Part shown: piece after piece, positions 18,450-28,984 of the stretch
How positions within the stretch are numbered: position 1 is the first letter of the stretch
How the letters are laid out: each line of letters starts with the position of its first letter
From: Ahaetulla prasina
Lineage: Eukaryota > Chordata > Lepidosauria > Squamata > Colubridae
Assembly: GCF_028640845.1 (NCBI RefSeq)
Contig: NC_080540.1
Location: 152,837,920 to 152,901,919, forward strand
Length of the DNA: 64,000 nt
Reading direction: 5' to 3'
The notes under the pieces: model-generated
Databases searched by the model: none
Told to the model about the DNA's origin: nothing
Seen by the model: only the letters and a program-made list of their open reading frames with translations
Position numbers and translations under genes: made by a program

Positions 18450-21330
18450 CACGGTAAGTGGGAGAGGCAGATATGGCGGAAGCGAGGGTCATACCAAGTT
18501 TCGGGAGCGCGTGCTCGATGTCTGAAAGCGATCACGCTCCGACCCTTGGACTTCTCCCGTTCCCGGATGGTCAGGATCCTCAGAGCCGGGCCTTGGTTGA
18601 TGTTGTGCAATGCTCGGTCCGTGGTGAACAAAGCCCCTTGTTTGTGATCTTATTCAGGGGGTTCCGCGGACCTTATAGGCATTACGGAGACCTGGTTGGG
18701 CACGGAAGGGGTGTGCCCTCGTGAGATGTGCCCGCCGGGTTTCCGTGCATTCCATCAACCGAGGCCCAGGGTAGGGTGGTGGGGTGGCGGTTGTGATTAC
18801 AGAGAGTCTAGAGCCGAGGGAGACCACTGTGCCTCAGATTGCCGGGTGCGAATCCCTCTTTGTGAGATGGGGTCATAGGTGTCAGATGGGTTTGCTGATC
18901 GCGTACCTGGCTCCTTGCTACGTGACAGCTGCCCTGCCCGAGCTCCTGGAGGTGCTGGCCGGGGTGGCAGTTGAGACCCCCAGACTTTTAGTCATGGGGG
19001 ACTTTACCTTGCCACCTCCCGGCCCGTCATCGACAGCGGCTCGGGAGTTCACGGCTTCCATGACGGCCTTGGACCTGACCCAGGTAATTGATGGCCCTAC
19101 TCACATTGGGGGTGGCACTCTGGACCTGATTTTTCTCTCTGGTCAGTGGTTGAGAGATCTGGACTTAAAGGAAATAGTCACTGAACCTTTGTCATGGTCA
19201 GATCACTCTCTTCTTCGCCTGGACTTTCTGACCGCCATTCACCACCGCAGGGAGGCGGAGCCGATCGTTGGTTCCGTCCCAGGCGCCTGATGGACCCGGA
19301 TGGGTTCGGACGGAGCTTGGGCCATTTCCTGAGGTCTGGCTCACGGCTCGGCCGAGGAACTTGTTGCGGCCTGGGAGCGGGCGCGGCGGGGCCTTAGACC
19401 GAGTCGTGCCTTTGCGGCCTCTGACCCGGCGCAGGGCCCAACCGGCTCCTTGGTTCTCCGAGGAGCTGAGGGGATGAAGCGCGGAGAAGGCGCCTAGAGA
19501 GTTCCTGGAGGTCTAGCCGTTCGAAGCTGATCGGACACTAGTGAAGTCCTATACTAGGACTTACCTAGTGGCATTGAGGAAGCGGCGTAGCTCGCCTCCT
19601 CCCTCATTGCATCGGCAGATAACCGCCCGGCCGCCCTGTTTGGTGACTCGCTCCCTCCTTCATCAGGGGAGCGGATGACCCGCTGCAGGGACGGGCTGAG
19701 GAGTTTAACGGTTATCTATACGATAAAATCGTTCAGCTTCGGGATGGTCTGGACCAAGATTGCGGTGATGCGGTGAGACGCTGAGGGTGGTCTTGGCGAC
19801 ATTATTTGGGATGAGTTTGACCCTGTGGCTCCGAGGACATGGACAGGTTGCTGGGTAGGTTGAATGCCACCACGTGTTTACTGGACCCGTGCCCTCCTGG
19901 CTGGTGCTGGCCACTCGGGAGGTGACACGAGGCTGGCTCCAGGCGATTACGATCGCTTCTTTGGTGGAGGTGTCTTCCGGCCGCCTTGAAAGAGGCGGTG
20001 GTGAGGCCCTCCTTAAGAAGCCTTCCTGGACCCGGCTGTTTTAGGTAATTATCGTCCGGTCTCCAACCCGCTCGGCGAAGGTTGTAGAAATATGGTGGCA
20101 TATCAGCTTCCCTTGCACCTGGATGAAACTGTCTATCTAGACCCGTTCCAGTCCGGTTTCCGACCGGTTACAGCACGGAGACGGCTTTGGTCGCGTTGGT
20201 GGATGATCTCTGGAGGGCCAGGGATAGGGGTTGTTCCTCTGCCCTGGTCCTATTAGACCTCTCAGCGGCTTTCGATACCATCGACCATGGTATCCTGCTG
20301 CGCGGTTGGGGGATTGGGAGTGGGAGGCACCGTTTATCGGTGGTTCTCCTCCTATCTCTCCGACCAGTCGCAGTCGGTGTTGACAGGGGCAGAGGTCGCC
20401 CCAGGCGCCTCACTTGTGGGGTGCCGCAGGGTCGATTCTCTCGCCTCCTGTTCTTATCTACATGAAACCGCTGGGTGAGATCATCAGTGGTTTCGGTGTG
20501 AAGTATCAGCTGTATGCGGATGATACTCAGCTGTACTTTCTACACCGAACCACCCCAGCGAAGCTATCGAGTGCTGTCCCGGTGTCTGGAGGCCGTGCGG
20601 GTCTGGATGGGGAGAAACAGGCTCAAGCTCAATCCCGCCAAGACAGAGTGGCTGTGGATGCGGCATCCCGGTACAGTCAGCTAAATCCGCGGCTGAACAT
20701 CGGTGGCGAGTCATTGGCCCCGATGGAGAGGGTCCGCAACAGGCGTCCTCCTGGATGAGCGGCTGTCTCTAGAAGAGCATTTGACGGCCGTCTCCAGGAG
20801 AGCGTTCTACCAGGTTCGCCTGGTACGCCAGTTGCGCCTTTCTGGACGGGATGCCCTATCCACGGTTACTCACGCACTCGTGACGTCTCGCCTGGATTAC
20901 TGCAATGCTCTCTACATGGGGCTCCCTTGAGGGGCATCCGGAGGCTACAGTTAGTCAGAATGCAGCTGCGGGTGATAGATGGAGCCCTCGTGGCTCCCAT
21001 ATGACACCTATCCTGCGCAGACTGCACTGGCTTCCTGTGGCCTTCGGGTGCGCTTCAAGGTTTTGGTGACCACCTTTAAAGCGCTCCATGGCATTGGGCG
21101 GGTTATTCTGGGACCGCCTACTGCGACCGAATACCTCCCACCGTCCCGTGCGCTCTCACAGAGGGTCTCCTCAGGGTGCCGTCAGCGAGGCAATGTCGTC
21201 TGGCGGCGCCCAGGAAGGGCCTTCTCTGTGGGGCTCCCACCCTCTGGAACGATCTACCCCGGACTTCGTCAGCTTTCGGACCTTGGACCTTCCGCGGGCT
21301 TAAAACATACTTATTTAATTGTGCAGGACT
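18450..21330 (+). pseudogene. L2-like ORF2: endonuclease plus reverse transcriptase, many frameshifts
   Basis: The product would nick chromosomal DNA and copy LINE RNA into the nick. Endonuclease: the longest open part, 18784-19290 (168 codons), has [24 protein letters not shown] (the usual catalytic N is T here) and SWSDHSLLRLDF. The linker has RVVPLRPLTRRRAQ. Reverse transcriptase: motif A LVLLDLSAAFDTIDHG (about 20245-20290), motif B frame-broken near 20414-20450, motif C LYADDTQLYF (about 20508-20540), then VSRRAFYQVRLVRQL and FKVLVTTFKALHGIG. At least a dozen single-base losses split it into many frames. The sister copy at 35391-36917 is open through the same interval. Confidence 0.9.
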
Positions 21331-21505
21331 GAGCTAGATTTTAAATTTTGGGTTTTAAATTGGGTTTTATTTCTATTTTTAATTGGACGGGCTTTAGAAT
21401 AAGTTTTTTAAATGTTTTATATTGTATTTATATTGTATTTATCTGTTTTTAGTGCCTGTAAACCGCCCTGAGTCCCTTGGGAGATAGGGCGGTATATAAA
21501 TATGA

Positions 21506-21536
<31 letters not shown>

Positions 21537-21852
21537 TTTACAGTTACACAGTTACAACAGTGATGAAAAACGTAACCTGACGACCATTTCTTGCATTTCT
21601 GACCTTCACATGACTTTAAAGCAAAATAAACTTGAAGTGAGATCAGTCACGGTTGCTGGTCCCGATTGTGATCTCTAAATGAGGACTATCTATAATATAT
21701 AAGGTTTTTTTTAATTTCAGAATAAATCTGCTTAAGAAGATTTGAAATGTAAATCAGCAGATTGAAAAAGCCAATTCAGAAAGGAAAACATTTTCTGCTC
21801 ACTGGGTTTTATGCACAGTTTGACATCTGAGATGGCAGCAATTGTGTTCCCA

Positions 21853-21913
21853 TTTTCTCTGGGAGTATGCCCCATTGAACTCAATGTAACCTCTGAGTAA
21901 ATATGTATAGGAA
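21853..21913 (+). repeat. 61-bp direct repeat, copy 1
   Basis: TTTTCTCTGGGAGTATGCCC through AAATATGTATAGGAA, identical by eye to 22234-22294. It resembles a motif common in squamate interspersed repeats (CCCATTGAACTCAATG), but the family is not assigned. Confidence 0.85.
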
Positions 21914-22233
21914 TGCACAGCAGTAACTCTATTATATTCTGAGCTGGCCTTTGAAATTCAGGACTGTTAAAGCTATCTTGCCCTGCTCAAACAGTGTACC
22001 ATATTGTATTCCACTTTAAGCCACAAAGAGGATGTACACTGCAGTATAATCCTTTATATCTCTTCCAAGACTTGCTGGATTTAGTGACACTTACTAAGTG
22101 CACAGCTACAAGGCACATTCCTAGGAAAATTGGATTGCCAATTTTCAACAATCACTGAAATTAAGCCTTGTAATTAGAGGCCGCTGCAGAGGCTTCAAAA
22201 AAAGAGACAGGGGTGTCTACTTCGGGCCTGTGG

Positions 22234-22294
22234 TTTTCTCTGGGAGTATGCCCCATTGAACTCAATGTAACCTCTGAGTAAATATGTATAGGAA
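22234..22294 (+). repeat. 61-bp direct repeat, copy 2
   Basis: Second copy, 381 bp downstream, with diverging flanks on both sides. A recent local duplication or gene conversion is more likely than two independent old insertions. Confidence 0.85.
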
Positions 22295-22903
22295 AGCATG
22301 TTGTCCTAGTCAGTGTTACTCCTAAGTAGATTTAAATTCACTTGACTCTTTTTTCTTATAATAACTTCCCTTACAAAGAGTTAGCTTGTGAGAAGACTGT
22401 GTTCCATTACAGCAGTCAAACTCAATTTGGCTAAAGTTCTCTAAATCTCATTTTTGGATGCGCAGTTTATATTTTTCCAGTGAAGAAAATGGCACTTTTA
22501 ATTTTGTAAATCTGTTTCTGAGATGCGCAGAGAAGAGAGGCCCATTCCCTCGATGCTTACGCTATGCAGTGGAGTGCCTGTTAAAATGGACGTGATCCCC
22601 AACGAATTGCTGCCCTTTAAAATGTGACTGTCATGCTTGAAAAGAGTTCAGAGTATTACACTGTTTCTGCAACAGAGATAAAAGCCATACTGGTTTGGGT
22701 TTTGTTTGGGTTTTGATTTCCTTCTTCTACCACAAGACCCGAAGCCTTAAGAATCTCATCTTAGTTTAATTTGTCTTGCTTCTACCCACATTTTTTTTGT
22801 CCATGCAATGACATATGCAAATAAGCCTTTGTTCTCTAAACTTTCTCCTTCACCACCTGCATAATAGTGGAGATCTCAGACTGGGGAAAAGGACCCCTTC
22901 AAG

Positions 22904-23280
22904 TGTTGTCCCCAATTCTGCTCTGAGCCTAGTGCCTAAGCCAATGAAGAATACCAGACACACAAGGTGCAGGTTTGTTTCCTTTTATTGAAGCACTTCA
23001 GCAAAAGGGGCCCCAGCCAGCAAAATGCCAGGACCCAGAACCAAGGATTCAATAAGCTTTTATACAGTTTATACAGCTTTTTTTCAAGGCGGGATAAGCA
23101 TTGTCTAATAGGCATTCTGAAAATTATCGAAAGGATCCTTTATTGACTCTGTGCCATTTCTATTTCTAAGTCTTAACTAATAAGCACTTCAAAAGTTATC
23201 TAACAACTTTTCTGTTGGCTGTATTTCAATCCTATTTCTAAAAGTTAACCAATAGGCATCCTAGAAATCTTTTAGCAGGC
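22904..23280 (-). mobile_element. LTR-like sequence, reverse strand, boundaries uncertain
   Basis: On the minus strand it reads CTGTATAAAAGC (TATA-like), then CAATAAAAGGAAAC (poly(A)-signal-like), then ends TTGGGGACAACA (complement of 22904). TG/CA-type right end only. A pyrimidine-rich insertion follows at 23281, and GGCCTTCTATTGGCTCTG at 23845 may be the interrupted continuation. No TSD found. Confidence 0.4.
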
Positions 23281-23440
23281 CTTCTTTTTTGTGTGAAGTT
23301 TTTTATTTTTTATTTTCTTATATACATATTGTAAATGTACAATCTCTTGTCCATACATAATCATACATACTTTTTCTAAAGAAAGTACAAAAATAAAACA
23401 ATTTAGTTCTGTTTGGGGGTTGCTCTTTTACTCTCTCTTC

Positions 23441-23700
23441 CCCTTCGTTTCACAACAAACCTTCTTCTCCTCTTTTCCCTCCCTCCCTCCTTACCTTTCC
23501 TACCTTCTGCCTCCTCCTCTTCTTCCTCTTTCCTACTCCCTCTCCCACACTCCTTTCTTCTTTCCTTCCTTTCTTACCTTCTCCCCTACTCTTATCCCCT
23601 ATCCTATCCTCCTAGCCTTCCCCTTCCTTCCATCCCTCTCTCTCCCTCGCTGCCTCTATCTTACCCTCTGTTCCTCTCTTCTTTCTTTCTTCTTTGTTGT
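23441..23700. repeat. Long polypyrimidine tract
   Basis: About 260 bp of almost pure C/T on the plus strand (CTCCCTCCCTCC, CTTCCTTTC patterns). Open frames of 94 and 104 codons inside it encode only S/L/F/P and are composition artefacts. Confidence 0.95.
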
Positions 23701-24021
23701 GTAATATTTCCCTTGTTTGGTAACTGAGCAACTCCAATTTTCTAATATTGTATACTATCTTTTCAGTTTCTTTTCCATTTTAACCCAATCTATCATTTTG
23801 TAATTCTACATTTATATTTATAATCTTCCTGGCTTTTAGCTGGCCTTCTATTGGCTCTGTCTTAGTCCTATTCCTTATCTTAGCAATATGTCTTGTATGA
23901 TGTGCTTGACAGTCAGCTCTACTTTTCTACATTTCTACCTGTCCACATTCCCTTTGCCTTTATCTTCGCTATGCAGACCTTGCAAATATACCTCCCTTCC
24001 TTCTGAGTTCATGCCATAACC

Positions 24022-24405
24022 CAGGGGTGAAATGTAAAATTTGTTACTACCAGTAACAAAAGGTTCTGGCGATCGGGCAACTCAGCTGGGATCATCAGAA
24101 CCCTTTAAAAGCATTTTTTTACAGCCTCTTCGGCTGAAGGGGTTGTAAAAAAATGCTTTTAAATGGTTCTGGCCATCCCAGCTGAGCCGCGCAATCATCA
24201 GAAGCTTTTTTTTTTAACTTTTAAAAGCATTTTTTCAACCGAAGAAAAAATGCTTTTAAAAGTAAAAAAAAAACCTCTGATAATCACGCAGCTCAGCTGG
24301 GCATGGGGGGGAGGCAGGGATTTTTGCTACCGGTTCTCTGAACCACCCGCCGCCATTGCTACTGGATCGGGTGATCCGGTCCGAACTGGGAGCATTTCAC
24401 CCCTG
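24022..24405. mobile_element. hAT-like fold-back MITE, exact TSD
   Basis: Ends CAGGGGTGAAATG and CATTTCACCCCTG. The flanks CCATAACC at 24014-24021 and 24406-24413 are identical. The interior contains two long hairpins built on AAAAGCATTTTTT. Related to 39905-40236. Confidence 0.95.
24104..24163 (+). repeat. 28-bp stem hairpin inside MITE
   Basis: The left arm 24104-24131 (TTTAAAAGCATTTTTTTACA then GCCTCTTC) pairs with 24136-24163 around a GGCT loop. The only two non-Watson-Crick positions are G-U in RNA. The stem motif recurs at 24222-24260, 39904-39962 and 40076-40137. Confidence 0.85.
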
Positions 24406-24585
24406 CCATAACCTTGTATTTTTACAGCAAATGGCTCTACAGGAAATGGCCCATCACAAGCCTTAACAGGATGCAAAGCCAAACAACCCCTCTTCCCAGG
24501 TTTCCAAACTTGCAAAGAGGTGGCTGCTCTACTTTTTCTTCATTTGCACCAGCGAACAGCACAAGCAGGGAATATTTTCACCCCC

Positions 24586-24645
24586 CATACTGTGTGAGCC
24601 ACCCCCCCATACTGTGTGAGCCTCACATACTGTGTGAGCCACTTC
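24586..24645 (+). repeat. Short tandem repeat CATACTGTGTGAGCC, three copies
   Basis: CATACTGTGTGAGCC occurs three times, separated by C-runs or TCA. Confidence 0.9.
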
Positions 24646-25324
24646 TGAAGAAATTCACACCACCAAATAGATATAATAAACTCAGCTGCTTTTGTCTGTT
24701 TGGGGGATGCATTAATACCACAGCCAACCATCTGTGAGTGTCAGATGTCATAATTTAGGTAGATAGTGGCATCATTTGTCTGGAGATGTCATGACAGGTG
24801 TGTCATGGCAATTCATCATGAATTGTTACAGATTTCTACATACCCAGCAGTTCTGCAACAAATGTCCTTTACAGTAAACTCTCGGTTTTACAGATCCCCA
24901 TAAAGGGAATTTAGATGCCAAAAAGAACTCCATATATTTCTTTTAGAATCTCTCATCATTGAGATCCTTCAGGCCAAATAAATCAAATTACAAATACTTA
25001 CCTCCAGCATTTTGAAAAAAAAAAGTACTATGAGGTAAATTAAATTATTTTTTTTAAAAATTCTTCATGAGTTTTTAAAACACCTTCTTGATAGTAGAGT
25101 TAATCCAAACTAATACATGGATAAAATATGACTGCACCCTCCAATAACAGTGACATCCATTATATGGTGATTAGGTCTGGATAATATACGTAAATTTAAG
25201 TAAATATACTGTACATACACATACACATATACACACAGTGTACATATACATATACATAATATTTAGATACCACTCATCTCCCTGGGTGGTATACAAAAGG
25301 ACATAAGATTTAAAAAGCTATATG
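24646..25324. other. No gene seen
   Basis: AT-rich, with a (CA/TA) patch at 25210-25260 (ACATACACATACACATATAC). Confidence 0.5.
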
Positions 25325-25985
25325 TAAATACAGATAGTCCTCAACTTACAACAGTTCCTTTAGTGACCTTTTGAAGTTACAACGGCAATGAAAAAAATGA
25401 TGACCATTTTTCACACGTGCAGCTGTTTTTTTTGTTTGTTTGTTTGTTTACATTTATATCCCGCCCTTCTCCGAAGACTCAGGGCGGCTTACAGTGTATA
25501 AGGCAATAGTCTCATTCTATTTGTATACTTTTACAAAGTCAACTTATTGCCCCCCCCCCCAACAATCTGGGTCCTCATTTTACCTACCTTATAAAGGATG
25601 GAAGGCTGAGTCAACCTTGGGCCGGGCTTGAACCTGCAGTAATTGCAGGCTGCTGTGTTCTAATAACAGGCTTCTTAACAGCCTGAGCTATCCCGGCTGT
25701 TGCATCACCCTCATGGTTATGTGTTCAGAATTCGAATGCTTGGCAGCTGACTTATATTTATGATAACTGCCGTGATCACCTTTTGTGACCTTCTGACAAG
25801 CGAAGTCAATGAGGAAGCCAGATTCACTTAAAAACCATGTTATTAACAACTTGACAACTGCGGAGATTCACTTAACACTTGTGTCAAGAAAGGTCTAAAA
25901 TGGGGCAAGCCGCAATTAACAAACGTCTCACTTTGCAACAGAAATTTTGGGCTCAATTGTGGTCATAAATCAAGGATTATGTTTT
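25325..25985. mobile_element. Tigger/mariner-like MITE interrupted by a SINE
   Basis: The left end CAGATAGTCCTCAACTTAC (25325) and right end GTCATAAATCAAGGATTATG (about 25960-25980) are inverted repeats. Blocks GACCTTCTGACAAGCGAAGTC, GGAAGCCAGATTCACTTA and TTTTGGGCTCAATTGTGG are the family's recurring interior. Split at 25428-25694 by a SINE. Confidence 0.75.
25428..25694 (-). mobile_element. tRNA-derived SINE with L2-like LINE tail
   Basis: Minus strand, head at the right: AGCCGGGATAGCTCAGGCTG (A box) and GCAGGTTCAAGCCC (B box). The body has the CTGAGTC and TGAGGACCCAGATTGTTGG blocks. The 3' end GTAAGCCGCCCTGAGTC...AGAAGGGCGGGATATAAAT is the tail of the L2-like LINEs at 13.0, 21.5, 35.3 and 37.1 kb. 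Flanked by AGCTGTT (25421-25427) and GGCTGTT (25695-25701), a probable target duplication in the MITE. Confidence 0.88.
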
Positions 25986-26038
25986 AATCCGGCTCCCAAA
26001 CGTGATAAGCATGCTGGTTTGTAACTAAACATTTCCTT

Positions 26039-26725
26039 TGTTAGGAGCATCAGCAGCCCCAGCCAAGAGTCTCTCTCTCACACACACACATGAATGAAGT
26101 TCATGTTCATAATGAAGTTTCTAAGTGCCTGTAGGAAGCAAAGCTCGCTCCCTTTTCCCCTGAAATGGCCCCAACACACCAAGAGACTCTCCCTCTACCT
26201 GCACTCGTAAATGAAGTCCTGGAAAGTGTGCTAGCTCTTATCCAGCAGAAGACACACACACGCTCAGAAGGTGCGCCCGACTCTCAGTGCCACAGATTCC
26301 AAGAAAGAATTCCGATAATGTTCCTGACAGGATTCAGAAGTTCAGAATATCAGTGGCTGCCCCTGCCTTTTATTCCCAGAGCTAGGGTGGGACTTAGCTA
26401 GCAGCAGTGGCTCTTCCATCCCCAGGACCGGCCCCTAGCATCCCATTGCTCTCCTCTCCTCTGCCTTCTGTGCATCCGCACATCAGGCACTGGACCCAAC
26501 TGTTCCTCCTCTTCCTCATCAGCCACCTCCGGACCTGGGGGCTGTTACCGCTCCATCTGGGGGCTGATGTCCTGCCCAGGCTCCGCCTTTGTCTCTAGCT
26601 CTGACAGCTCCATTCTCTCTTCCCCCTCAGAGCTCTCAGATTGCCTTGATGCTGGCCCCGACTCCCACTCCGCCTCCTCATCTGATTCGGCAGCTGGAGG
26701 GGTCAGCGGCTGACAGACCACAACA
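26039..26725 (-). mobile_element. LTR-like element, reverse strand, no TSD
   Basis: TGTTAGGAG at 26039 and CCACAACA at 26725 give TG...CA ends. On the minus strand it starts TGTTGTGGTCTG and ends CTCCTAACA, like the solo LTR at 56508-57020 (TGTTGTGAC...GTAACA). A TATA-like GGGAATAAAAGGC lies at the complement of about 26365-26380. The flanks (TCCTT and GATTA) do not match, so it may be rearranged. Open frames in it are unrecognised. Confidence 0.55.
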
Positions 26726-27166
26726 GATTACCTGTATTAGAACATGCAGTAAAGTCTTATATGGATTGTTCCATTAAATTTCAGAAATCCCCAATTCCCA
26801 GGATTCTTATGAGTACAAAGTCAGCTGCCATTAGTCCAGGATCATCCACCTGGTTTGCTCTTTGGCGCACCTACTTAAGTGGAGTCAGTCCTTTTGAGCA
26901 AATTGTTCTGGAAACGGATGCTACTTTCTCTCAAGCTAAACTGCTCTCTAACAATACAGCTTCACATGCATTCAGAAGGGAGCTTTCTTTTCAAAACAGT
27001 ATTGCTTTATCAAAAAATAGTGTATCTTATTTTTCTTTAGGGGAGAAAAAAAATCTCTGTTTGCAAGTACTGTGCTGCTTTCTTATGCTTTGGGAAGCTT
27101 CAGATGCATTCAGCTTTAGCTTAAGAAAGTTCCGTCTGATGACATTTGAGAAGTCTTTGCCTAGAC
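26726..27166. other. No gene seen
   Basis: A 146-codon open frame (26761-27201) runs through here into the next MITE. It matches no family I know and crosses a transposon boundary, so it is not called. Confidence 0.5.
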
Positions 27167-27679
27167 CAGTGGTAGTCAACCTGGTCCCTACCGCCCACTA
27201 GTAGGCGTTCCAGCTTTCATGGTGGGCGGTAGGGGTTTTGTCCAATACTGAAGCACTTTCCTTTTTTTTAATTTAATTGACTTTTTAAAAAATTTCATAG
27301 CATTATTTAAAAACATTTTCATTAGGTTTTCATAAAATTCCCCATGACAATTTAAATTTCTGAAAATACACTTATTTGTATTGCCAGCGCATAAGTTTAG
27401 TTCACGTTACGTAAAACTAAATGGCGTTATAGTGCGACTGCAAAAAAAAGAGCCTCGTCCCAGAATAGCTCACGCATCTCCCCCCACACCACCCAGCTGT
27501 AAGAGACAAGCAGAGCTGGTAACCGGAGCCTCCCCCAAACCCAATCCACGATGCGCGAAAGGCATGTGCAGACGACGATACACGGCGTATTACTGTGGAA
27601 CCAGTGGGCAGTTAGAAAATTTTAGTACTAACAGAGATACAAAAGTGGGCGGTAGGTATAAAAAGGTTGACTAGCCCTG
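27167..27679. mobile_element. hAT-like MITE (CAGTGGTAGTCAACCTGG family), exact TSD
   Basis: 513 bp. The left end is CAGTGGTAGTCAACCTGG and the right end AAAGGTTGACTAGCCCTG. GCCTAGAC stands at 27159-27166 and 27680-27687. Near the left end, CCCTACCGCCCA and GTGGGCGGTAGGGG form an inner inverted repeat. The 97-codon frame at 27381-27674 has no transposase motif. Confidence 0.95.
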
Positions 27680-27687
27680 GCCTAGAC

Positions 27688-28984
27688 CTTGGTCAGAAGT
27701 GTCAATAACTGGTAGCATTAAATTGGAATATTTGCAGGATATAAAATTTTCAGCTATGTATCTTCCTTTATCTATTTAGTCTTTTTTTTTAAAAAAAAAA
27801 ATTGATTCCTATTTGATCATTAAAAAAATAATAAAGAAACAGCCAAGTAACATTAAGAAATAATACCCCCCCCCCAAAAAAAGCACAAGATGAACTAGAA
27901 ATAACCTGCACAGAACAAAAACAAAAGGAAGAAGAAAAATTAAAATGGTTAATGTGTATTAGAATAACTGAACATACAACTGAATTCAAAGAAAACCTGA
28001 TTGTCAGGTTATACCACGGGTGTCAAACTTGCAGTGTCACCTTGCCGTCATATGATGTTTCACGATGTTTTTCCCATTCTTGGAGCTGGGGTGGGACATA
28101 TAATTTTATATGTCTTAGATTTTCCCCTTGTGCAGATTTTCCCCCTGAGTCAGACACAGACATGTATGTATGCATGTACACACACACACTTACATACATA
28201 CACCCAGAGAGATTCAAAACTGATCTTGGTTCTTACTTCAGAATGTTTTCTAGTCAAATAAATATATTTTTTTGGATAATTTTCTGCTTTTCACGTGTCT
28301 TTTAAGCAAAAATTCCACAGTGATAGAGCCCCAGGAAACAAGAACTATAATGTTTAATCCATCAAAGTTTTTGACTGAAGTTCAGAGATATGAGGGGTTT
28401 TTTTTTCTTACCGTTCCAGAAAACATTATAGAGTCCTGAATCGTTCAGTACAGCCACACTGAAAACAGTGTGTACGTACTTGTGCGAACTTGTGTTGCAT
28501 TTTGTTGCCTTTAATTCACAGATGAGCCAGCTAAAGCAAGTACTTTAAAGCACACTCCAGAATGTGGCTGTCTATATCTAGCTCATTGTCCGTTTTGACG
28601 AACAGCTCTCTCCATTGTCCAAGACACCTTACGAATCTCAACATATAGAGAAAAGACACCTCAATATTGGATGTTCTTCATCACTTTGAGCTTTCAGATG
28701 GATTCACTCCAGGAATTAACTCGAAAATATGTCCCTCCTCAGCTTTAGCAGGTAGTACAGTGGCCAAAGAGCCAAAGATATGCAGGGACATATCTCTCTG
28801 TATTCACTGTGCAGACTCCATTTTCCCCTCCAAAAATCCAAGGACAGAAAAGTGGTGCGCTTTGAAGTCAAAATTTGATGGAAGGGTGGTCCCACAATAG
28901 TTTTTGGCTTTTTACTGGCCTTCCAGGAGATAGGGTCAAAACAAAGAAATGAGCAAGAATAGAATGAAAAAAATTAAACACAGT
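27688..28984. other. No gene seen; one MITE half and small repeats
   Basis: 28015-28110 is the left part of the CAGGGGTGTCAAACTC MITE family (CACGGGTGTCAAACTTGC then GGAGCTGGGGTGGG), with no right end. A (CA/TA) patch sits at 28160-28205. The rest is unassigned. Confidence 0.5.

Larger units (their letters stand above)
17150..21535 (+). mobile_element. Near full-length L2-like LINE, degraded
   Basis: Starts at a CpG-rich promoter-like block (TGCGCATGCGCAAGATGGCG ends at 17170), followed by a roughly 1.3-kb GC-rich leader (17170-18430), endonuclease (about 18450-19250), linker, reverse transcriptase (about 20040-20950) and C-terminus to about 21330. The AT-rich 3' UTR ends in CCGCCCTGAGTCC...GGCGGTATATAAAT and (AAAT)n. 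Compared with the copies at 31955-35360 and 35392-37095 it lacks many single bases, mainly in C and G runs. It is the only copy here with the complete leader. Confidence 0.9.
17083..21692. mobile_element. Tigger/mariner-like MITE split by an L2-like LINE
   Basis: The left end CAGGTAATCCTCATTTACTGA (17083-17103) and right end CTCTAAATGAGGACTATCTA (21672-21691) are inverted repeats of each other. The right half, 21550-21692, keeps the CGTAACCTGACGACC and GATTGTGATCTC blocks of this family. Related elements are at 25325-25985, 48535-48955 and 52512-52913. Superfamily by terminal resemblance only. The 4.4-kb LINE at 17150-21535 lies inside it. Confidence 0.7.
21693..22903. other. No gene seen; 61-bp direct repeat and unique DNA
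   Basis: Holds the direct repeat listed separately, and a stretch at about 22440-22780 without repeat signatures that could be conserved non-coding DNA (inference). Confidence 0.4.

Noticed and set aside
23413..23727. 104-codon open frame
   Set aside because: Lies in a polypyrimidine tract and encodes only S, L, F, P and similar residues: composition artefact.
25640..25694. tRNA-like A and B boxes
   Set aside because: They are the head of a SINE, with the SINE body and LINE tail attached and no intact cloverleaf. The same holds at 38555-38664, 55040-55094 and 60080-60134.
26039..26725. LTR with a target duplication
   Set aside because: The TG...CA ends are good but the flanking pentamers (TCCTT and GATTA) do not match, so only a lower-confidence LTR call was kept.
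26761..27201. 146-codon open frame
   Set aside because: No recognisable domain, crosses the TSD of the MITE at 27167, and no start or codon context in its favour.
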